A DNA stretch of 5,428 bases from JBDSRX01 sp039929105. Lineage in GTDB: Bacteria; Patescibacteriota; Dojkabacteria; J137. Where the stretch lies: contig JBDSRX010000011.1 of the NCBI GenBank assembly GCA_039929105.1, positions 1-5,428 of the forward strand, in the 5' to 3' direction. Below the pieces are notes generated by a model, which was not told the origin of the DNA, searched no databases, and saw nothing but the letters and a program-made list of their open reading frames with translations. This document shows positions 1 through 5,428 of the stretch, piece after piece. How positions within the stretch are numbered: the first letter of the stretch is position 1; each line of letters opens with the position of its first letter. The position numbers were made by a program, and so were the translations under genes.

Positions 1-955
1 TGTTCATCAATTATTTGTTATTAGAAAAACAGATAACCAAATTATTAGAAGTAACACTACAGAATTTATAGTTAGCGAACCTATTTACATTGCATGGACT
101 ATAGACTGGGAAGGAATAGATCCTGGAAAACAAAACTTAGAAAATGTTGCAAAGATTGCAGATGAATACAAAGTTCCTTTATCTCACTTCTTTAGTCCTA
201 GAACATTAATCAATTTAAAAATTCCAGAATCTAGAAAAAAAGAAATTTTAAATTGGTTAAAAAACAGAATATATAATAATGGTGATGAAATTGATATGCT
301 TTTACATTTTCAATTTGATTTAGTTGAAGAAGCAGGAGTAGATGCAAAATTTAAAGAACAAACATGGGATAACGGTTTAAGTGGTTACGATATACCAGGA
401 ACAGTCTACAACTATGATGAATATACAAAAATATTAAATTGGGGAAAACAAAAAATAATAGAAGCTGGTTTACCCGCACCAAAAGGTTTTAGAGCTGGAG
501 GTTGGTTTATTAACGAAGAAAACTTAAGAGCTGTAAAGGATACGGGATTTTTATACGATTCGTCTTCAATAAAACCGATTGAACTCGGCGAAAATAAAAT
601 GTTACAAGATTGGAATGTCACAAACATTACTCAACCTTATTTAATATCACCTTCAAATAAGAATAGTATTAGTCAATCTACAGATTCTCTTGTAGAAATA
701 CCTATAAATGGTGGTGATTCTTACATTAGTTCCAAAGAAGAAATTATGGATAATTTTACTAGTAATTACAGTTCCAACACATCTTCAAATACTTCAAAAC
801 TAATAGTTTATTCTTCAAGTCCAGAATGGATAGAAACTGGAAAAGAAAGTTTAGAGAATCTATTTGCAACGGTTTCCAATTTCAGATACGATATAGACAG
901 AGGTCCGATTAAATTTGTCACGCTTAGCGATTGGTACTCTAATAACGTTAACTGA
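1..955 (+). CDS. Polysaccharide deacetylase-like protein (NodB fold), 5'-truncated by window edge, possibly non-catalytic
   Basis: The reading frame is open from base 2 to the TGA at 953-955 (317 codons visible). The true start lies outside the window; the ATG at 296 is internal and would remove the first conserved motif. Residue numbers count from base 2. Codons 1-28 look like the end of a beta-sandwich domain, so the full protein is probably multidomain. The NodB-like domain follows: motif 1 as TIDWEG (Asp at codon 35), a motif-2 region GDEIDMLLHFQFDL (His at codon 102), motif 3 as FRAGGW (Arg at codon 164) followed by a typical 'NLRAVKDTGFLYDSS' stretch, then VEIPINGG (from codon 231) and a C-terminal GPIKFVTLSDW. 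Family members remove acetyl groups from cell-wall or exopolysaccharide sugars, usually outside the membrane. Here the usual first His of motif 2 appears to be Leu, and the His of the late 'YSHP'-type motif is Ser (YSSSPEW, near codon 273), so activity is doubtful. Codons 251-266 are a Ser/Asn/Thr-rich loop. No cysteine is present. Fold assignment is fairly sure; the substrate is unknown. Confidence 0.8.
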   Translation, partial: VHQLFVIRKTDNQIIRSNTTEFIVSEPIYIAWTIDWEGIDPGKQNLENVAKIADEYKVPLSHFFSPRTLINLKIPESRKKEILNWLKNRIYNNGDEIDMLLHFQFDLVEEAGVDAKFKEQTWDNGLSGYDIPGTVYNYDEYTKILNWGKQKIIEAGLPAPKGFRAGGWFINEENLRAVKDTGFLYDSSSIKPIELGENKMLQDWNVTNITQPYLISPSNKNSISQSTDSLVEIPINGGDSYISSKEEIMDNFTSNYSSNTSSNTSKLIVYSSSPEWIETGKESLENLFATVSNFRYDIDRGPIKFVTLSDWYSNNVN

Positions 956-956
956 T

Positions 957-962
957 AGTGGA
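957..962 (+). promoter_or_regulatory. Weak candidate ribosome binding site for the small helical gene
   Basis: The sequence AGTGGA lies 9 bases before the ATG at 972 and is a poor, partial match to a GGAGG-type Shine-Dalgarno. A run of seven T (963-969) fills the spacer. It is the only purine-rich candidate in the 16-base gap after the TGA of the upstream gene, and it overlaps the TAG (956-958) that directly follows that TGA. It may be chance. Confidence 0.2.
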
Positions 963-971
963 TTTTTTTAA

Positions 972-1439
972 ATGACAAGATTCTTACGAGATATAGAAAT
1001 TTTCGACCTTTTAGGTCTTTCTCTTGACGACAAGAAAAAAGATGAGTACATGGCGAAAATGTTCTTACCTACACTTACACAAGCAATTAAACGTGGAATT
1101 GAAGAATCTAATCTATCTGAAGATAAATTAGATTACATTTTAGAAATGATTGATAACAAAACTGATGTTGAAATTCTTCAAGTTGAATCACTAAAGCTAA
1201 TGCCTAATCTTTTGAACATAATTGAAGAAGAAGCTTATATGTTTAAAAAAGGAGCATTGCTAGATCAATTAAATGATATTGAGAAAGACATAGGGGATAG
1301 AAAAGCAGATGATACAAGTTATTTCTTGAATGTAATTTCCGATTTAAGAAAACATCTACAAGATGAGGATGAGGAAGGTTTAAAAAATTCTTGGACACTA
1401 TATAACGATCAAAGAAAGAAATTTATAAAAGTAGATTAA
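972..1439 (+). CDS. Small helical protein resembling DUF5663 family
   Basis: This is a 155-residue protein of unknown function, ATG to TAA, starting 16 bases after the deacetylase-like gene and ending 9 bases before the giant ORF. It has no signal peptide, membrane segment or cysteine. The composition is highly charged and heptad-like (Leu/Ile with Glu/Lys/Asp), which predicts an all-helical cytoplasmic protein. Residues about 8-75 have the pattern I associate from memory with DUF5663, a short helical domain common in candidate-phyla bacteria: an opening 'DLLGLSLDDKKKDEYMAKM', a middle 'LSEDKLDYILEMIDN' and a following Glu/Leu helix ending in 'LMPNLLNIIEEEA'. Residues about 85-150 form a second helical part with the acidic patch LQDEDEEGLKNSW and a basic tail. 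A structural, adaptor or chaperone-like partner role for a neighbour is possible but not shown. The gene is real on length, spacing and codon use; the family name is tentative. Confidence 0.75.
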   Translation: MTRFLRDIEIFDLLGLSLDDKKKDEYMAKMFLPTLTQAIKRGIEESNLSEDKLDYILEMIDNKTDVEILQVESLKLMPNLLNIIEEEAYMFKKGALLDQLNDIEKDIGDRKADDTSYFLNVISDLRKHLQDEDEEGLKNSWTLYNDQRKKFIKVD

Positions 1440-1448
1440 TACAAAAGT

Positions 1449-4400
1449 ATGTCTAATCAAGGAACAGGACTATTAGTTAGTGCAATAAACAACAAACCAA
1501 TTACTGCTGGGCCACCAGATACTTTTGATGCAAATGGCTTAAGAAATCAATTACGACAAGAATTAGGTACTTATAATATTACTAATCAAGCAATTCTTCA
1601 ATCTCTCGATAATTATATAGATTCACAAGTACAGGAAGCTACTTTTACAAGTGTTGTAGAAAAAGAAAGTAGAGTTGATAAGATTAAAAGAATTTCATCT
1701 GGTTTAGGAATCGCTTCAATTGGACCTATTATTGGTGCTGCAGCTAGAGCTGGAGCTTTGCCATTTGTTGCCGCTAATCCAATAGGTGCCGCAGCCGCAG
1801 CCGCTTTTGGTGGAGGAATGAGTGCCGCTTTAAGGAATTTTATTGAGGTGAAATTAGCAGCAAATAAAGGAGAGCAAGGATTAATTAAATTTTATTCTAG
1901 AAACTTAGATATAGATAGAAAGTTTTCAACTACACAATCGAAAGATAGAGCAAAAGCAAAAAGATTATTTGCTACATATAGTAATTTAGGAAAGAATGAA
2001 GCACTAGAATCAACTTTTGGTATTGAGGAAAGAGAAGACGAATTATTTTCAACATTACAAAGCTTAGGAATAAATTGGGGAACAAATTGGGATATCGAAA
2101 ATCCTACAGTCGTAGCACCGGCTTTAGAGAATATGCCTCAAGCTCAGTTACAAGATTTAATGACAAAAGTAGCAGTACTTAGAAAGTTCTATATGTATAT
2201 TAGAACTCGAGCAGACTTCGCCAAATATGGTAAAGATGTAATGATAATGAATGCTATAGAAACATTCTCGAGATTATTATTAGTAGCAGGTGGAATTATG
2301 GGGTATAAATTTCCAGGAGTACCTGCCTTTGAAATAGCGATGAATCAGTCTGAAAGAGAAATTGAGGCGATGGGCTCAAATAATAAAGGAATTATAAAAT
2401 CTTCAATAAGAATGGGAGGTGCACAAGCTTTAAAGTCATTTGGAAGTGCACTAGGAGTTTATGGAATTACTGCAGGGATTCAAAGATTAGCATACTTTTT
2501 ACCTGGTAATGGACCTGCTCTCCAAGTTAACGGAATAAATGGTGGCGTAGCTCTTACACCTGAACAAATACATGCAAATGAAGTAGTAGCAAATCACCAA
2601 AATGCATTTGTAGATCTTACAAAACAAGCAGATGGAGTAGTAACAAATCTTAAAGGAGGAATTGCTACAGTAAATAACGGATTGACAGCTGTAGTTGGAG
2701 AATTAAGACCAGATCAAGTTTGGCCAAGTGATCCATTAGTTGGTTTAGCTAGATATGCTGCGAAAGTTTTGGGAGTTCCATTTAAAGACAACATGACTCA
2801 TCAAGAATTATTAAACATGATTAGTGGTTATGCAAAATTAGGTGGAGATGCAAGACTAGAAAATTTAAAAGTTTTAGAATTATTATCTAATAATTCAAAC
2901 TTAAGGACAGAATATTTAAGAGTTGCAAAAGAATGGGCTGCTGCTCACGTTGGAGTAATGAAGGAAGAGGAAGCTTCTTTGGCAATAAGAGGAATGTTAG
3001 AAACTTATTTCCATGGTCAAGGACAAGTAACACCTGAAGGTCTATTAGGATATTTAAATACTGGTGTTAAATCACTTAATGTAGAACAAATGAAACATGG
3101 ATTACATGTAATGACTATTGGTGGTGATAACGGTGGAGTTAATGAAAACTGGAAAAATGCATTATTAGGAATTCTTAAAATGCCTAATAATGCTGTACGA
3201 GGAGCAGTTACTCAGGTAGCAGAATATGTCGCTACAAATACAGACATGGGTAACGTTGAAGCTGGGTTTACAAAATTATTTGCAGAATTTAATTCTCCAG
3301 CTTATCAAGAGGCATTTAGAATACATCTAACAACTTTACAAAATACAGGCCAACTAAGTGCAAAATTAAATATTAATCAACTTCTAAAAGACATTTTGGC
3401 TTTAGGAACAGAACCTGCTAAGTTTATAGAAGCTTTAGCTTTGTTTGGAATAAATGCACCTGGGCAGATTGAAAATAAATTAAATAAATCTAGAACTTTA
3501 AATATTGTTCCATTGGGAGGAGCAATTACACAGAGACGAAACCCTTTGAATCCCATACAACCACCAACACCTACTGTGGCACCAACAGTTCCTGTTGCAC
3601 CTGTACAAGGAGTTAATCCAGCAGTGATTCCACAAGCACCTGTTCAACCAAGTACAGCACTAATAACTGGCGCTACTACATTTAATCCTGTAATTGGTAG
3701 ACTGGGCACAGATACAGCTCTTTTATCAACTACAAATCCAGGTGAAAGTACAAGAAATGTTTCTTCTATAATCGATGATACTGTATTATCTAGACCTGTT
3801 GACAATACAATTGAAAATAAAGTTCCAATCTGGCAAACGCTTGGACGAAGTTCGATCCAAGAAGTTTTAGCTAGAGATATAAATAGTATTAGGACTATTG
3901 ATTTAACAAATAATCGTGATGGATTACCAGAAAACTTCCCTGAGGTCGTAATCTCTCCAGATGGGAAATTACAAAAAAGAAGATTAGTTAATAGACTAGA
4001 ACGACCAATAATAGACCTATTTGTTTTAGATAAAAAGTTTGATAAATTAAATAATGAAGTTAAGGCAAGAGATATCGGATCTAATGTAATTCTAATTCTA
4101 TATAAAAGAGATTATTACAGAGTAGACAGAAAAAAGAATGATAAACCTAATTTCGTAATAAGAAAAATGGGACTTGATGAATCAATAAATATAAATGACT
4201 TGGATGTATACCCACATGAAGACGAGAATGATGGTGAATTATATTTTGATACTGTCCCTCGAGCAATAGATTTAAACTTAGATTCTAGGAAAATTGACAA
4301 TACTCTAGAATCGGAAAGTATTGATATTGGAGTTGAGCCAGAAAATGGAGAAAGTTTACAAGATAGACTAGAAAGAGAATTAAAAGAAGAATTGGAATTA

Positions 4401-5428
4401 GATGGAGAAAGCTATATTTATTCATTAGATCTTTCAACTACAACAAGTCTAAGTAATGGTATTACTGTAAAATCAACACATGTTGTAGGAGAAGATGGTA
4501 AACCTGTTAAAGATGTAATAATAATAACTGTTGGTGATGATAGCTACTTTGTCGATAGAAGAAGCGAAAAAGTATCAATTAAAAATATTACTGACAATAA
4601 TCATCCTGAAGTAACAAGTAAGGAAATGTTTGATGGTAAGGATATCAGATTAGAATTCAATGAAAATGAAATTAATTTTATTGGTACTGAAAAAGTAGAA
4701 TCTGAAATTCCAAAAGTAGAAAAAAGAAAACAGCAAACAACTTTTGATGGTGCAGTAAACGCTAAGGATAGGATTAGATTATTGGAGGATGGTCATCCTA
4801 ATGCTTCATTAGTAGTAACTAATCGAAAAGAGAATGCAATTGCAATCCAAGTTGAAGGCACACCAATGCTTCCAGATGAAAAGTATTTATTAATGGGAAG
4901 GTTATCACTTTGGTATGACTTACTTGCTAAGTACGATAAAAGAATAATTACAGATGACGAGTTAAAAGATTTTGATTTTGAAGTTAATAATAATGGAACA
5001 AATATAAGAGATGCTCTTGGTCAAGCCTTTAATAAACAAGGCGAAGGGTTGAATCTATTTGATTTCTTATCTAATCCAGAAAAGTTTAACTTTAATGAAG
5101 TTTATAATTACTTAAAAGAAACTTACAATTGGGGTGGTGATGAAGGTTTAGACAGAAGGGCGATATTAGTTTATATATATCACTTAATCCATGCCATTGA
5201 GATTAATCTAGACAGCCACGAATCTGTTTACAATACTTTGAACGGTATCCGAAATAAAAATGTAGATTTCAAAATTGCCGAAGAATTACCTACACGAATT
5301 GAAGATGCCGTAATAATAGGTTCTAGCTTTGATGAATCAACATATTCAGCTCAACAAGCTCAATTTATTCTTGGTAGAACTACAATCCTTTATAAAACTG
5401 CGGACCAAATCTATCCTAAAGTAGAAGA
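1449..5428 (+). CDS. Giant modular protein of unknown function, 3'-truncated by window edge
   Basis: One frame is open from the ATG at 1449 to the window end (at least 1,326 codons, no stop). I do not recognise the family. The start is chosen because the in-frame TAA of the preceding gene is only 9 bases upstream and this ATG is the first start codon after it; no Shine-Dalgarno is visible. There is no N-terminal signal peptide. In order: a polar N-terminus with helices (1-84); a Gly/Ala-rich hydrophobic region (85-131); helices with short hydrophobic stretches near 276-285 (LLLVAGGIMG) and 330-353 (LGVYGITAGI); a long helical section to about 690; a Pro/Val/Ala/Gln linker (699-734); a low-complexity Ser/Thr/Asn stretch; an acidic beta-rich section (about 800-1070) with two similar strand-rich units and an acidic helix between them (965-985, DRLERELKEELELDGE); then a mixed to helical region to the edge. 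No cysteine is present. The layout suits a surface, secreted or membrane-associated scaffold, or a tape-measure/toxin-like long protein; none of these is demonstrated. The ORF itself is certain. Confidence 0.9.
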   Translation, partial: MSNQGTGLLVSAINNKPITAGPPDTFDANGLRNQLRQELGTYNITNQAILQSLDNYIDSQVQEATFTSVVEKESRVDKIKRISSGLGIASIGPIIGAAARAGALPFVAANPIGAAAAAAFGGGMSAALRNFIEVKLAANKGEQGLIKFYSRNLDIDRKFSTTQSKDRAKAKRLFATYSNLGKNEALESTFGIEEREDELFSTLQSLGINWGTNWDIENPTVVAPALENMPQAQLQDLMTKVAVLRKFYMYIRTRADFAKYGKDVMIMNAIETFSRLLLVAGGIMGYKFPGVPAFEIAMNQSEREIEAMGSNNKGIIKSSIRMGGAQALKSFGSALGVYGITAGIQRLAYFLPGNGPALQVNGINGGVALTPEQIHANEVVANHQNAFVDLTKQADGVVTNLKGGIATVNNGLTAVVGELRPDQVWPSDPLVGLARYAAKVLGVPFKDNMTHQELLNMISGYAKLGGDARLENLKVLELLSNNSNLRTEYLRVAKEWAAAHVGVMKEEEASLAIRGMLETYFHGQGQVTPEGLLGYLNTGVKSLNVEQMKHGLHVMTIGGDNGGVNENWKNALLGILKMPNNAVRGAVTQVAEYVATNTDMGNVEAGFTKLFAEFNSPAYQEAFRIHLTTLQNTGQLSAKLNINQLLKDILALGTEPAKFIEALALFGINAPGQIENKLNKSRTLNIVPLGGAITQRRNPLNPIQPPTPTVAPTVPVAPVQGVNPAVIPQAPVQPSTALITGATTFNPVIGRLGTDTALLSTTNPGESTRNVSSIIDDTVLSRPVDNTIENKVPIWQTLGRSSIQEVLARDINSIRTIDLTNNRDGLPENFPEVVISPDGKLQKRRLVNRLERPIIDLFVLDKKFDKLNNEVKARDIGSNVILILYKRDYYRVDRKKNDKPNFVIRKMGLDESININDLDVYPHEDENDGELYFDTVPRAIDLNLDSRKIDNTLESESIDIGVEPENGESLQDRLERELKEELELDGESYIYSLDLSTTTSLSNGITVKSTHVVGEDGKPVKDVIIITVGDDSYFVDRRSEKVSIKNITDNNHPEVTSKEMFDGKDIRLEFNENEINFIGTEKVESEIPKVEKRKQQTTFDGAVNAKDRIRLLEDGHPNASLVVTNRKENAIAIQVEGTPMLPDEKYLLMGRLSLWYDLLAKYDKRIITDDELKDFDFEVNNNGTNIRDALGQAFNKQGEGLNLFDFLSNPEKFNFNEVYNYLKETYNWGGDEGLDRRAILVYIYHLIHAIEINLDSHESVYNTLNGIRNKNVDFKIAEELPTRIEDAVIIGSSFDESTYSAQQAQFILGRTTILYKTADQIYPKVE
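1701..1841 (+). other. Gly/Ala-rich hydrophobic segment inside the giant protein
   Basis: This encodes residues 85-131. It reads GLGIASIGPIIGAAA, then an Arg, then AGALPFVAANPIG, then six alanines, Phe, three glycines and MSAAL. The small-residue spacing resembles glycine-zipper or membrane-inserting helical hairpins, with one Arg (100) and Pro/Asn (105, 110, 111) as possible turn points. The six alanines are coded by alternating GCC and GCA at 1788-1805, a local GC-rich patch in an AT-rich gene. It could be two short transmembrane helices or simply a buried hydrophobic helix pair in a soluble protein. Confidence 0.5.
3543..3650 (+). other. Pro/Val/Ala/Gln-rich linker in the giant protein
   Basis: This encodes residues 699-734, with about 12 prolines in 36 residues, including PPTPTVAPTVPVAPVQG and a later PQAPVQP; the 'APVQ' unit occurs twice. 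It marks the boundary between the helical N-terminal half and the beta-rich acidic C-terminal part. Such segments usually act as flexible or extended hinges, often in surface or cell-wall-spanning proteins. Confidence 0.7.
4086..4169 (+). repeat. Beta-rich unit A of a probable internal protein duplication
   Basis: This encodes residues 880-907. The pattern is a strand (VILILYKRDYYRVDR), a charged turn (KKNDKP) and a second strand (NFVIRKM). It matches unit B at 4515-4589: hydrophobic strand, a turn with Asp, aromatic residue, Val-Asp-Arg, basic residue, then another strand. Similarity extends upstream (N-x-VK before the strand in both). The likeness is at protein level only; the DNA is not a close repeat. 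Confidence 0.4.
4515..4589 (+). repeat. Beta-rich unit B of a probable internal protein duplication
   Basis: This encodes residues 1023-1047, VIIITVGDDSYFVDRR followed by SEKVSIKNI. Shared positions with unit A are V-I-x-I, D-x-Y-[YF]-x-V-D-R-[KR] and a trailing basic/hydrophobic strand. The units are 143 residues apart and separated by the acidic helix at 965-985. They may be two copies of a small beta domain; the domain borders cannot be fixed by eye. Confidence 0.4.

Noticed and set aside
412..627. 71-residue ORF on the - strand
   Set aside because: It lies wholly antisense to the conserved deacetylase-like domain (over the FRAGGW motif region), has no ribosome site that I can see, and looks like a shadow of the AT-rich coding strand.
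296..955. Start of the first gene at the ATG at 296
   Set aside because: The frame is open back to base 2 and the upstream codons encode the TIDWEG motif and following conserved helix, so 296 is an internal methionine.
953..958. TGA followed at once by TAG, suggesting TGA is read as glycine (code 25) and TAG is the real stop
   Set aside because: No in-frame TGA occurs in the 1,326-codon third gene or elsewhere in the coding frames, although glycine is frequent and always GGN, and all Trp codons are TGG. TGA is therefore best read as a normal stop, with TAG as a chance back-up.
945..970. Possible terminator: short palindrome GTTAAC followed by a run of seven T
   Set aside because: There is no stable GC-rich stem before the T run, and the next gene starts two bases after it, so a terminator is unlikely.
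1788..1805. Short tandem repeat of GCC GCA
   Set aside because: It is an in-frame run of six alanine codons inside a coding region and is explained by the protein's Ala-rich segment; it is not a separate DNA element.
4115..4300. 61-residue Ser/Phe-rich ORF on the - strand
   Set aside because: It is antisense to the uninterrupted giant ORF, and its Ser/Phe/Leu composition is what the reverse complement of Asp/Glu/Lys-rich codons gives.

Overview
The window is AT-rich (about one-third GC by eye) and reads as three genes in a row on the + strand, with gaps of only 16 and 9 bases, so it looks like one operon. The left gene is cut by the left edge and the right gene by the right edge. Almost every base is coding. 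I see no RNA gene, mobile element, CRISPR array, terminator or convincing promoter.

Layout. (1) 1-955 is the C-terminal 317 codons of a polysaccharide-deacetylase-like (NodB-fold) protein, preceded by what looks like the last strands of a beta-rich domain. Several metal-binding or catalytic histidine positions appear to be substituted. (2) 972-1439 is a 155-residue, charged, all-helical small protein that resembles the DUF5663 family of candidate-phyla bacteria. (3) 1449 to beyond 5428 is one uninterrupted reading frame of at least 1,326 codons. It encodes a giant protein of no recognised family: a helical N-terminal half with Gly/Ala-rich hydrophobic stretches, a Pro-rich hinge, then an acidic beta-rich part containing a probable internal duplication, then a helical region that runs off the window.

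Organism. The low GC, tight gene packing, near-absence of Shine-Dalgarno sequences, the DUF5663-like protein and a giant orphan ORF together suggest a Candidate Phyla Radiation (Patescibacteria) genome. This is inference. TGA is not used as a sense codon anywhere in the 1,798 codons read, so the glycine-UGA code of Gracilibacteria/Absconditabacteria and the mycoplasma code are both unlikely.

How the genes may work together. The first gene belongs to a family that acts on, or binds, cell-envelope polysaccharide. The giant third protein has possible membrane-associating segments and a long modular C-terminal part. A shared role at the cell surface is a reasonable hypothesis, but no sequence feature proves it. 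All three products lack cysteine completely over the 1,798 visible codons, which sets the cluster apart as a group.
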